DNA of 22,236 nucleotides from positions 1-22,236 of the forward strand of contig JAHBMJ010002148.1 in NCBI GenBank assembly GCA_018398765.1, written 5' to 3'. The translations under genes and the position numbers were made by a program. Numbering within the stretch: the first letter of the stretch is position 1; each line of letters starts with the position of its first letter. This document shows, in pieces, positions 10,866-21,559 of this stretch. The DNA is from Chromera velia. Lineage: Eukaryota; Sar; Chromeraceae. The notes beneath the pieces were generated by a model, which was given only the letters and a program-made list of their open reading frames with translations, ran no database searches and had not been told where the DNA came from.

Positions 10866-13800
10866 GTCTTGCCTGTCAATTCTCGCTTTGACGACCTCAA
10901 TCGATTTCTCTCTGCTCTCTGTTCCTTCTCTCTGCCGGCATGCCGCAAAAAAAAGAAGAGAGCACCAAAAAGAAGAAAGAAAAAAGATGCGTGCGTCGAC
11001 AAAATTTCAAGTCAAATGCCGGTAGGTAGGGCGGGAGGGCATTTCCCTCCCTACTCCCCCCCCATCGGGAGGGACAAAAAAAAACAAACGAACAAAGAAT
11101 CCCACCCACCCACTTACCCACCCACCCAACAAACAGAAAAAAAAGGACACAAACAAACAAAACATTGTACCCACCCAAACTCGCTGTTGAGGAACTCCAT
11201 GCCGTAACCGTTTCCTCTCGGGTAACGGACAGCAGATGGACCGTCATCGATTTCATAAGCGGTCTGCAACAACAATACAACGGTTGCAAACGGGCAAAGG
11301 GAGAGCAGACGTCAGCACAAGATGCCGACAAACAGGCATTGAATACAGGAGAGAGAGAGAAGATACAAGCATTTGCAAAAGACGTCCAAGAACCGCCCCC
11401 CCCCCGTTTGCCCGCCTACCCGCCTACCTGCAGCATGTTCATCAGTTCGACCTCATCGGAAGGTGCCATGATGACAAGGTCAGGAATGGCGGCAAGGTAC
11501 GCGAGGTCAAAGCTGCCGTGGTGGGTCGCTCCGTCGGCACCCACGAGACCGGCGCGGTCGAGAATCAACCTGCAGCAGTCAGTCAGTCAGGCGAGAGAGA
11601 GGGGGAGGGAGGGAGGGAGGGAGGGGGAGAGAGAGAGAGAGAGAGAACGGCCAGGTTCACAAGGGGGTCACTGTCTCCACACAACAAAACCGAATCACAA
11701 GAGGAGAGAAGAAGATGGAGGATAAAAAAAAAAGAGAGAGAAAGAAAGAAAAGGAAAGGACAGAACAGACAGAAACAGAAGGACGGACAGAAGGGAGGAA
11801 GGAAGGACGGAAGGATGGAAGGAAAACTGCATCTGAAGAACACAAAAAAAGAAACTGTCCTCCCTCGCTCCTTCGAAGACCGACCTGACAGGCAGTTTTT
11901 GGAGAGCGACGTCATGCACGACCTGGTCGTAAGCTCTCTGAAGGAAGGTGGAGTACACAGCAACGAAAGGCTTCACGCCCTCAGTCGCCAGACCCGCACC
12001 GAACGTCACTGCGTGCTGCAAACAGGAAGGCAGACAGGAGGAAAAGGGTACAGGACGATGCATTGGGTCACAGAAAACGAGCAGCAAACAAACAAGAGGT
12101 GGGTAGACAAAGCAAAGTTTCGCTCATTGTTGGTCCCTAAGCATTGTGTCTTCAACACAAAAAAGGCAACAACCTTCGGTGCTACGTAGCGGAATGATTT
12201 CCTCGCACCCGTTTCTTGAAGAAAAGAAAAGAGATGTCCCCCCATCCACCCCTGCCCGGTCTGCCCTCCCCCTCTCACAAGAAAAGCCAAGCCTCCATGC
12301 TCCCATGCTTCCTCCCTCCCTCCCTCCGACCAACCTGTTCTGCAATCCCGACGTCGAATGTCCTCTGAGGGAACCGCTTCCCGAAAGTCCCCACTCCTGT
12401 CCCTCCAGGCATCGCGGCAGTGACTGCGACCACGCTTCTGTCCTTCTCCGCGATTTTGATCAGGGTGTTGGCAAACACGGAGGTGTAGGAGGGTGAGCTG
12501 CCGGAAGGCTTCTGCAGACAGGGAAAGGTTGGGGGGGAGAGGGAGAGAGAGTTGCAGAAGGGCGCCAAGGAGCACGGCGGAAGAGGAGAAAGTGGAACAA
12601 GAAATCCAGAAAAGGAAGAATCTCGTCTCAGCTGTCACTTCACCTCTCATGAATTTCAAGTTTCTTCCGCATCGCTTTCATCTGTAGGCACACCCGATCA
12701 GGTCTGTCCGGCATGGACTCTGGGGAAAGGACAGACAGCACAAACACGAACGCATGCACGGTCAGAGCCACAACCGAGCTCAAAGGAGGGGAACGCAGAA
12801 CGTTGAGCCGGTGGCTGGACTGACGGTCTGTTTGCCGGTGGCGATGTCGAAAGGAGCCACGCCGTGCATCGTGTCAGATGCAGCCACGGCAGGGGGGTAT
12901 CCGTGTCCCTTTTCGGTCTTCACGTGGAGGAGGATCGGCTTCTTCACGTCAGAATCCTGAAGGAAAGAAAGCAGGCAGACATTTAACCAAGCAAGCAAGC
13001 AGGCAGGCACGCGTCAAGCCAAATTTAAACACGTTGTAAGGAAGGACAAAATGGGGTGCGGGGAAACAATTGAGGTAGCCAGGAAGACTTTCTCTTGAAG
13101 AAAGCAAATGAGAACGGGTGACAGTAACAAATTGGACAGAATTAGTGGAGGGACCGCCCACCCAAAACCACGATATGCCAGAAATAGCTGTAACCCCCTC
13201 CACCCCCCTCCTCACTCGCTCACCCTCAAGTTTTCCAAAATCGGAATCAGATTGTGCAGCTCGTGCCCGTCCACAGGCCCAACGTAATAGAACCCCAACT
13301 CCTCAAACAAAGTGCCTCCACTGACAAGCCCTCTGGCATACTCATCCAGACGGGCCGAGACGTCAGGAAGGGGTCCGGGGAGAAGTTTGGAGAGACCCTT
13401 GGCAACCTGCAAGGGGGGGGGGAGGGAAGGAAGGAAGGAAGGAGCGGAAACAGAGAAAGAAGGGAAACGACACGTGTGACACATCGGCTCCCTTGAGTAT
13501 TCCTTCGATTGTTTCCATCCCGTCTTTCACAAAATTCTCGACAGGAAGGAAGGAGAGAAAGAAACAAAGAACGAAAAAGCTGCCACTCCCGCAGAAAGAA
13601 GAGAACCACGGCTGTCGCATCCACTCATGATCCCTCACGCTCCCTCAAACACATACACACCCCCAACCAGGCAGAGAGAGAACGAAAAAAAAGGAGAAAC
13701 TGACTGACCTGACGGAAGTCCACGAAAGCCTTTGAGGAAAGGAGTCTGGACGTGTAATCAGAAAGACCTCCCACGGGAACCGTCCCACCTGCACAAACAC

Positions 13801-15390
13801 ACGGAGGGAAGAGAAAACAGTTCGGACACATACAAACATGCTTGCTGTATGAAGATGACCAGAAACATACCACGCAGTTGACAGAAGAGGAAATCTCCAG
13901 GGAAGACGGGGCATGCAAGAGGCCGACAGTGTCTGTGCATGGGTCTGCACCTGCACCCATTTCGAAATTCAGTGCACCCCTCTTCCTCCCTCATCAGCTC
14001 CTTCCCCCTTCTCCCTACCCCACCCACCTGCACTGTTCATGCCTGTGGGCAGGGAGACCTGTCCGTTATCGTTCAAGACGACGATCATGCGGGTGTTCAG
14101 GTACCCGCAGCTGTTCATGGCCTCATACGCCATGCCGCCTGTCAGAGCGCCGTCGCCTGCATACAGAGACAGCCAGTCACGCATTCTGAATGCTTTGCGT
14201 TGGAAGAGGAGCGTGTGCCTATGTGGAACTAGGATGGGAAAGTGGCAAGCAGCTGGGAGACTCCCTCTCTCATCTACTCATTCACACAAACACGTACGCA
14301 CGAGTGCCTAGCGAGCGGCAGGAGCTGGGGAGCGCAGTGAGACGAGATGGAGAAGTCGGGGGTAGAAGGAACAGAGCAGGAGGAACTGTTTAGTTTCCAG
14401 AGCAGGAGGGCTGCTGAGTACTTTTGTAGGCTGCTGTGTGCTTGACTTGCTTTGTGTATCCTTTCTTGCTCTTCGGAGATCCTTGCAATCCAACCAAAAT
14501 TCTGTGCTACAACGCCCTCATTCCCAGATGCCTCATAACAAGGCAGTGCACTCACCGATGACCGCGATGCAGTTGTTTCTCTGTCTAAATTGAAGTTCTT
14601 TTGCCACCGCCATTCCCTGAATTGCGGAGATGGAAGTCGACGAATGTCCCGCCCCAAAGGCGTCGTATGGGGATTCAGACCGCTTCGCAAAACCGGAGAG
14701 ACCGTCCTTCTGTCGCAATGACAGCATTCTGTCCCTCCGTCCCGTCAAAATCTGCATGTACGCACGCAGCCATGTGAGTGAGAAAAGGAGAGAATAGAGC
14801 AAGGGAATATATGAGTTCACAGGGGTGAAGTGAATCGTGAGGAGGAAGGGGCGGGAAGAGAGAATGATCAGCGAGGGGGCGGGGAGTGCACACACAGTTT
14901 GGCATAGGAGCACATCGGAAGAAAAATACGGCAAGGGGCACAAGCAGATGGCCTGCGCTTGTTACAAGGAGACGGCTAGCAGACAAACCTTGTGCGGGTA
15001 AACTTGATGAGAAACGTCCCATACGACTTTGTCCTCTGGGGCATCAAATACATAGTGCAAAGCGAGAGTAAGCTCCACCACACCTAACGACGCACTCAAA
15101 TGCCCTCCCGTTTTTGATACAACTGACACAACCTCCCATCTCAACTCGTCTGCCAATTGCTTCAATTCAGATTCGGAAAGTCTTTTCAGATCAGAAGGAG
15201 ACGAAATTCTGTCAAGAAGAGGGGTGGTAAGAGGCATTCCGTAAGGCCCCCTCTCCACATCTAGCCGTGTTCTTGCACTACTGCTTGATGACGCTCGTAG
15301 ACTGTCGGTGGATGGTCTTAAGACAAAAGCATCGGAGCACACAGCAGCAGCTGCTGCGATGAGACCTGCTCCCCTGACGAATCCCATCAT
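8953..15390 (-). CDS. DXS: 1-deoxy-D-xylulose-5-phosphate synthase, plastid-targeted, 16 exons
   Basis: TPP-dependent enzyme joining pyruvate and glyceraldehyde 3-phosphate, the first step of the plastid MEP isoprenoid pathway. Exons, 5' to 3': 14989-15390, 14556-14751, 14028-14156, 13709-13788, 13483-13536, 13224-13406, 12825-12956, 12335-12511, 11885-12015, 11428-11569, 11175-11263, 10656-10768, 10330-10414, 9771-9921, 9425-9490, 8953-9009. All phases agree; the sum is 2187 nt, 728 aa, the usual size for plant/algal DXS. Visible motifs: GGHLSASLG (His97), TPP site GDG 200-202 to NDN 228-230, DVGIAEQH (Glu450, the conserved catalytic Glu), [15 protein letters not shown] (498-513), VRYPRGN, VADARF and [11 protein letters not shown]. 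The start is the first in-frame ATG after a TGA at 15427-15429. Least certain are the CGAG acceptor of exon 5, its donor GTGTCA, and the last exon, where an alternative GTGAGT donor overlaps the stop. Confidence 0.96.
10287..10329 (-). repeat. (GTCA)n tract forming the DXS intron 13 donor
   Basis: On the minus strand intron 13 opens directly with about eleven tandem GTCA units. The splice donor GTCAGT is the first unit plus two bases, and nearly every unit recreates the same hexamer. Confidence 0.92.
10829..10865. repeat. Compound (CT)n(CA)n microsatellite in DXS intron 11
   Basis: About nine CT units followed by about nine CA units on the + strand, within the 406-bp intron 10769-11174. Confidence 0.9.
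11592..11646. repeat. GGGA/GA purine tract in DXS intron 9
   Basis: A 55-nt all-purine stretch after the first bases: GAGA, then four or more GGGA units, then a GA run. On the sense (minus) strand it is a polypyrimidine tract about 25 nt inside the 5' end of intron... 3' side of exon 10's upstream intron, close to its acceptor at 11570. Confidence 0.85.
14065..14156 (-). other. DXS: DXS thiamine-diphosphate binding motif (exon 3)
   Basis: The GDG...N signature of TPP enzymes spans the exon 2/3 junction. The first base of Gly200 is in exon 2 and the rest is here, running to LNDN at residues 227-230. The intron splits the first Gly of the motif. Confidence 0.9.
15262..15390 (-). other. DXS: DXS bipartite plastid-targeting presequence
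   Basis: Residues 1-43, all in exon 1. After MMGFVRG comes a hydrophobic Ala-rich core ([10 protein letters not shown]), then [10 protein letters not shown], then a Ser/Arg-rich, acid-poor stretch with a five-Ser run, before enzyme homology begins around residue 55-65. A signal peptide followed by a transit-like region with Phe directly after the predicted cleavage (SDA|F) resembles the ASAFAP motif of complex red-derived plastids. The cleavage site is inferred. Confidence 0.75.
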
Positions 15391-16236
15391 GCACAAAACA
15401 ACAAAGTGCAAAACGAGGAGAGTCTCTCAATCCACACACGTGACACTCCCCAAAGAGAAAAAGAAGAGAGTTTCCTTCCACCGACAGATCTCAAACGCAA
15501 AGTCTGGCACAGAAGTCTGGTGGCAGAATGAAGGGTGGTTGAAGGAAGATTGAAGTGAAATACGCGGCCCCGGCCGATCAGATGGGCTTTTAGGTCAAAA
15601 TTCGTATTTTTTCCGAGGGGGGGGACCGCAATGTGCTTGAAATCGTGACTGACCCGTAAAAATCACGGTCGTTGGGGGTCCAGGGGGGATCCCCCGCGAT
15701 AAAAGCCCTCCGACTCGGGACAACGTCGGGGCCAAGGAGGACTTTCGGTTGCAGAATGGGCGTACGATTGGCATTCGGGGCCCAGAGAATCCCAAATAGG
15801 CCAGACAACTGCCTTCTGGGACCGTGTTCGCACCAAATCGTGACTGAGAGGCAAGATGGCCGGCACTTCAGCTTTCCAACATCCCTCGGACACCTTCTCG
15901 AATTTGCTATGCAAAATTTTCGCAAATTTTCTCAAGGCCTCTTTCTCACAGCGGCAGGCCGCACGCATACATGCCGAGACACTTCCCTCTGTCTGAGCTG
16001 CCCTCTGAGCCTGGCACATGCCTTTCTGACTGAGTCACAGACTGTGTGAAACTGCAGGATATAGGTCAAGCGCGGTATTGCACTTCTCCTCATTGGCGTG
16101 TCAGCAGTTGGTACGCAGACGTTCTCTGAATTGCTTTAATACTCCTGAAACTTACTTGGTTTTTTGGTCCTCCACTCTGCGTGCTGTGTGTGAGGAAAAG
16201 AGACAAAGAAGGAGGGATCGAAGGTACTGAATCGAA
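15391..16236. promoter_or_regulatory. Divergent DXS/PDX1 intergenic region (putative bidirectional promoter)
   Basis: 846 bp separate the two start codons, so both 5' untranslated regions and both promoters must lie here unless an upstream noncoding exon lies elsewhere. I see no convincing TATA box. The central part (about 15560-15960) differs from its surroundings: it is GC-rich, lacks the CT/GA tracts of the introns, carries a perfect palindrome GGGGGATCCCCC at 15684-15695, and has a 13-bp direct repeat AAATCGTGACTGA at 15640-15652 and 15835-15847. These could be regulatory or part of an inserted repeat. Confidence 0.6.
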
Positions 16237-18911
16237 ATGAACGGCGACGCTCCGCACGTAAACGGGAATGGAGTGCTTACCGGCACTGCCCGTGTGAAGC
16301 AGGGCCTCGCCCAGATGCTCAAGGGTGGAGTGATCATGGATGTAATGAATGTCGAGCAGGCCCGCATCGCTGAGCAGGCAGGGGCGTGTGCAGTCATGGC
16401 CCTGGAGAAGATTCCTGCTGACATTCGGGGGTCTGGAGGTGTGGCGCGTATGTCCGACCCCGGAATGATCAAGAAGATCATGGAGGCTGTCTCCATCCCC
16501 GTGATGGCAAAAGTGCGAATTGGCCACTTCGTGGAGGCACAGGTGCTGGAGGCCGTGGGAATTGACTACATTGATGAGTCTGAAGTTTTGACGGTGGCTG
16601 ACGACGAGAACCACATAGACAAGACGAACTTCAAGGTGGGTTTGCCGGCAGTGCGGTACGGCATGGTTGATAAGGTGATAGTGAGACGGCTGTAATGAAG
16701 AGGGAGAGCCACCAGGCCGCGGAGAAGTCAAGGAAAGGGAGGAGACGGCAAAGCGCGGAGGAGACGCCATTTCCGTTACCTTCACAAACTCCTTGAACTC
16801 CCGTCCCCTAGGTGCATCTCCACATCTTCAGCTTGTCCCTACAGGATGTCCTTTCGCTGTCAAGCTCTACATTCCCTTTTCCTGATTGTGCTCTGCAGGT
16901 TCCCTTTGTGTGTGGATGCCGCAACCTCGGAGAGGCCCTGCGAAGAATTGCAGAGGGCGCCTCGATGATCAGAACCAAAGGTCAGTCAGGGAGGAGGGGC
17001 GTGGGAACGGAGTGTCAAAGTCTGGAGTTGAAAAGGGGGAAAGAAGTGACGTGCCTTTTGGTAGATTTTGCTGCAAGATACAGCAGGGAATGGAACACGG
17101 AATAAAGGAAACGTTTCTCTTTCTCTCTGCCTTCCTTAGTTCTTTTTCGCTTGCCGCGTTTTTGTTTGTCTATGGACTGCTCAATGCGTCCGTTTTTTGT
17201 TTTTGTTCAGGTGAAGCCGGGACGGGCAACGTTGTCGAGGCTGTGCGTCACATTCGCGCAGTGAAGAGAGAAATTGCGATGCTCCAGGTCAGCGGGCCTC
17301 CTGATTTTTGTGTTGTGGGGAGAGAATGTATGTATATTAGTGTATTGAGTGAATAAAAGAATGAATGGGTGAATGAATGGATCCAGGATTCACGATTCGT
17401 TATCTCGATCCTGTGCCTCTGGAGTCTTTCCTTGGGACCCCAAACATGAAGGAAGCCGGTCTCTTCCGTTCTTTTTTGAAAGAAAAACGCAGAAAGAGTG
17501 CTTGTCTGACTGTCTCTCTGTCAGTCGGTCCCGCTTCCTCGCCCCCTGCTTGAAATTGACGTTGTTGCACCTCTCTGCATTTATTCTCTCTTTCTTTCTC
17601 TCTCTTTCTCTCAGGGCCTTGATGACACAGAGGTCTTCACTTTCGCGAAGCAGATCGGCGCTCCTCTTGACCTCGTGAAGGAAGTGAAGAAACTGGGGAG
17701 ACTTCCCGTCGTCAACTTTGCTGCAGGGGGGGTGGCCACTCCGGCAGGTGAGGGGTGAGGGAAGTGAAGGGAAGGGGGGGAAGGGGGTGTCACCTCTGTT
17801 GATGCACAACTCCCTCCCTGTCTGTCTGTCTGTCTGAAGTGAAGAAAAGACGATCTAGTCTGTCTGTCTCTTCTGCTTTCTATTCCTTCCTTCCTGCAGA
17901 CGCCGCCATGGCAATGCAACTGGGTGTTGACGGCGTGTTTGTGGGCAGCGGGATCTTCAAGTCAGGGGACCCGGCCAAGAGAGCCTCGGCCATCGTGCAG
18001 GCGGTCACGCACTTTAGAGACCCAAAGAAGTTGATGGAAGTCTCCACTGACCTCGGAGAGGCCATGGTCTGTCAGTCAGTCAGTCTGTCAATCGGTTCTC
18101 GTGGGCACGGGGTGAAGGAAAAATCTCAAAACACTTGCAGTGATTCTGATGGCGAAATGCGAAGCTGGTATGCGGAAGTACCATTGTTTACAGTCACTGA
18201 CCTACATGTTTGCGACCGCAAGAACATTTGGTCACCTTCATTTCTGTGGGTGTCGCCAGTCTTTCTTTCTCGAGTTTGATCTCCTTTTCTTACTTTTGTT
18301 CGCTGCTTGCCTTCTTCTTCTCCATTTTTCCTTTCTTTTCTTTCCTTTTTTTTTCTAGTCTCACATTCACTCTCTTTTCTCCTTGGGCTCTTTGTTCCCT
18401 CTCTTCAGACGGACAGACCCCCTCGCGCCTTGTTTCTATTCCCGCCCTTGTCCCATTCAAGAGTCCAAACAGAAACAATACATATGATGAGGAATTTGAT
18501 TGATCAATTTTTGCGCCCTTCCTTCCTGCTTCTTCAAGTCCTTCTCCGTTCGTTTTCTTCTTCTTGAGTGTCCCTCCCTAAAGTCTTTTTTTTTTCTCAA
18601 GGAGATCACTCCCTTTGTTCCACCGGCCTTTCATTTCAATCTTCCAAGATGATGAATAGTCAATTGACCCCCCGTCAATTTCCCGCTCCTCCTCCGTGCT
18701 CTTCCCGTCTTTCTTTCTGTCTTTCCTTCTTCTTTTCTGATCGTTCATTCCACGTGCGTGGGTGCAATCATTCTTGCAGGTCGGTATCAACTTGGAGCAC
18801 CTGGAATCTCGGTGGGCCTCCAGGGAGGGGGGCAACATGCCTCCTCCCCCTGAGAAGAAAGACGTGAAGCTTGCACAGCCGTGGGCGGGTGCAGCTTTGA
18901 ATGGCCACTGA
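16237..18911 (+). CDS. PDX1: Pyridoxal 5'-phosphate synthase, PdxS/SNZ/PDX1 subunit, 6 exons
   Basis: Synthase subunit of DXP-independent vitamin B6 synthesis. It makes PLP from ribose 5-phosphate (or ribulose 5-phosphate), glyceraldehyde 3-phosphate and ammonia supplied by the PDX2 glutaminase. Exons: 16237-16635, 16899-16980, 17211-17287, 17615-17747, 17900-18066, 18780-18911. Phases agree; the sum is 990 nt, 329 aa, typical length. It is a TIM-barrel family member throughout: GGVIMDVMN (Asp35), [10 protein letters not shown] (Lys92, sugar-binding Lys), [38 protein letters not shown] (Lys160, second catalytic Lys), [18 protein letters not shown] and [18 protein letters not shown]. An in-frame TGA at 16228-16230, nine bases upstream, fixes the ATG. 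No signal or transit peptide is present, so a cytosolic location is inferred. The C-terminal tail after VGIN has a short Pro run and ends in ALNGH. No PDX2 is in the window. Confidence 0.97.
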
Positions 18912-19687
18912 TTTGTCCCTCACGTGCCCTTCTTTTCTTTTCTTGTTTGAGTGCATAAAGGAATGGTGTGAGTGATCGAGTCGTTTGCTGAATCGGTACC
19001 GCAAGAAAGAAAGAGGCCTGACCAGGCCGACCTGCATGTGCCGTTTGTGACAATGCCTCCGAAAGGAGCCCTTTCTTTAGTTGTATGAGAGGAAGAATGT
19101 TAGGGTTCGGGGTTCAAGTGAGCAAGATGACGAAGAAAGCAAAGCAGAAAATAAATAATGAGACAGGAAGATGCGAAGAGACAGATGAAGCGGGGGGGTG
19201 GGGATGGAGGGGGCGAAGGAAAACCCAGATAGATAGAGTGAGGCTGGGTGGGTCCTGTTTGTTTGCTTGAGAAGAGGAGAAGATCGAAAGAGACTGCCTT
19301 GGAAAGAGAGACTGATTCAATGGAATGAGCAACTTTTTTGTCTGCGAATTGCCTCACTAGACTTGTTTGTTTGTTGAGAAAATGAATTGTTCTTTCCCTA
19401 ATACTCTAGTTCCGTCTACTTCGCCGCATTTCTTCTGTCGTTCGGCATCCTCTTATTAAAGTCACTGAGGGAGTGAGTCAGTGTCTGAGTGCGTCTTTTT
19501 GGTTGTATGTTGGTGACTGGTCTGTTTTTGTGAGTAACGTGTGCCTTAATAATGTTGAAGTGGGAGCAAGACGGTGAGCCTGACAGACATTCTCGCATGT
19601 CTGCTCGTTGGCTTGTTAGGACGGACAATTTGGTCCCCGATTTTTTTCTTCTCATTTTCTTTTCTTTCACTTTCTCTCTGCACTTCT

Positions 19688-19714
19688 TTCCTTCCTTCCT
19701 TCCTTCCTTCCTTT
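19688..19714. repeat. (CCTT)n microsatellite
   Basis: About six tandem CCTT units within pyrimidine-rich DNA downstream of PDX1. Confidence 0.9.
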
Positions 19715-21270
19715 CTGCTCAGGCAGGCCTGTATGGACCCACCCTTTCTGGTGTCTGTCTGGGGGCCTTCTCCCTTCATAGACGTGCCTTGCTCCGTTTC
19801 ATTTCGTTGTGAGGAAGACAGGGGTATCTGTCTGTCTTTTCTTCTCTGTCTGTCTCTGTTTCTAGCTCTTCCTTCCTTCTTGCCTGACTTTCTTACTGTA
19901 TGGGGGATCGTTTGCATCCCCTCCCCTTCCTTCGCCTCTTCCTTCCTTCTTTTTTGTCTGTCTCTGATCTTTCAGGCGTGGTGTGCAGACCTCCTGGCAC
20001 AACACTTGCTCTCTGCATCCATCCCTTCACTCACTTCATTGAAGAACCCTCCCTGCTGTGTCTTCTCTTCTCTGTCCCTTATTTCCGTTCGTGTGCATGC
20101 GGTCATCTTTCTGTCCTCTCAGTCTGCAGTGAAGTACGATCTTCTTAATTCTTGCTTTCTTCGTTCTATCTTGCATCCTCTCCTCTCACCTTCTGTTTGT
20201 CTCAATCGTATCACTGAGTGAGTCTTATCTCCTGGTGTGAAAAGGAAGCTTGCAGAGAAAGGCGACAACTAAGCAGGTGTCAAGTCATTCCTAGAGTCAT
20301 TCGGTCTTGTTAGAACAGCAGACGGCGAAGTATAGGCAAACAAGTCGGCCTTCGTGGGGCGGTGGGGATTGTAAATGAAAAATCTAGATTGGTGAATGGG
20401 GCAGAGATCATTGAACGATGGTCTTCACTGCGACAGAACCGTACCGTTCCAGAACGAGCGAACAAAAAATGGATATCAGACGCGGTGGATACCACTGGAT
20501 GGGTTCCTATTAAACACAATTGCATATTTGTTCGACTTATATGATCATTGATTATCTGGCTTACATGATTTATTATGTATATGTCTAAGACTCAGAATCA
20601 TTCTACTATATGTATATATGAACCACATTATAATATTGCCAAAACCAAATATTGCTCATCTTTATATAGGCTTATCATAAGTTAATTTAAAGTTATCAAA
20701 ATATAAAATACTATAATAATAACATCGCCCTAATATTTATTTTGCTACTACATATACGCGTCTTTTTCCGTTACATTCAGTATGCTAGACAGTATGACGC
20801 TGAAGTTCTAGCCGAAGTTAGTTTCCTGAATGCTAGACGCCTTTTACATATAGATAGCGGTACCGCGATGGTGCGTGGTGATGATGATGATCAATGTACG
20901 TAAATAATAAATATAAACTAGTTCTTTGGTCGTCGCCAACTAATGAATTATAAGCTACTAGATAAGCTATTTTCTTTTAAATGTTTTCGATCAATAATGC
21001 ATAAGTGGGTTAACTCAAAAGGGTACTTTCATAATAATTATAAATTTTTATAGTGACTGTGAATTTCATAATGATTATGGGGAATTACCTAACTCTAGAC
21101 CTAATTTTGAAAGCCGATTTCTCACCTAAAAATCATTTTCTCAAGTTGATTTATCTCATAAAGATGAATCTTTTTGGCTGTAAAACTGCTTCAAATTCTT
21201 ATTTTTTTTATAAGAGCACCCATAATGATTATGAAGATTTTATAGCAGGGTTACGATTGCTAGGGATAGC

Positions 21271-21309
21271 TATCGTATCGTATCGGTATCGAATCGGTAT
21301 CGTATCGGA
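21271..21309. repeat. Degenerate TATCG-type tandem repeat
   Basis: Interleaved units TATCG, TATCGG and AATCGG repeat for about 39 nt in AT-rich DNA left of the last open frame. Confidence 0.8.
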
Positions 21310-21559
21310 ATTTAACGTTCCAAAAAAAGGGGGTATCGTCGATAATTTCGATACTGATATAAAATTTTTAGCGTACAAGGCTAAAACCTAGTGCAAACAG
21401 TGACACTTCAAACAGTATCACTCGGCTGTTGGAAGAGAACTTATCATACTAGAACATTCCTATTGTTCTTCTTCCGGGGCGCAAGTTTGCTGGAACCTCG
21501 GAGCTTTATTTACTGTGTCCGTCTTTCCATTGACTGTGAGTGACTTGTAGGTTTGGGCG

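Larger units (their letters stand above)
18912..21559. other. Region downstream of PDX1, no supported gene
   Basis: 18912-20240 presumably begins with the PDX1 3' untranslated region and is strongly pyrimidine-rich on + (CTTT, CCTT and TCTG tracts). The 215-codon frame across it is a Leu/Ser/Phe translation of those tracts. Near 20300-20550 composition changes sharply to AT-rich DNA (20550-21420) with only short frames lacking recognisable motifs. Around 21430-21560 it returns to GC-rich sequence leading into the next open frame. Confidence 0.5.

Noticed and set aside
11236-12189. 317-codon open frame on +
   Set aside because: It overlaps DXS exons 9-10 and parts of introns 8 and 9 to 10 on the opposite strand; the minus-strand reading has unambiguous DXS homology.
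19574-20221. 215-codon open frame on +, hydrophobic
   Set aside because: Low-complexity translation of CT-rich DNA (Leu/Ser/Phe), no ATG at the beginning, no recognisable domain.
20313-20544. Small open frame of about 77 codons with non-repetitive translation (includes WSSLRQNRTVPERANKKW)
   Set aside because: Short, no ATG near its beginning, no family recognised, and it sits at a composition boundary. It might be a fragment of a decayed gene, but the evidence is too thin to call.
21053-21391. 112-codon open frame on + in AT-rich DNA
   Set aside because: Begins without ATG, composition-driven residues, and runs through the TATCG repeat.
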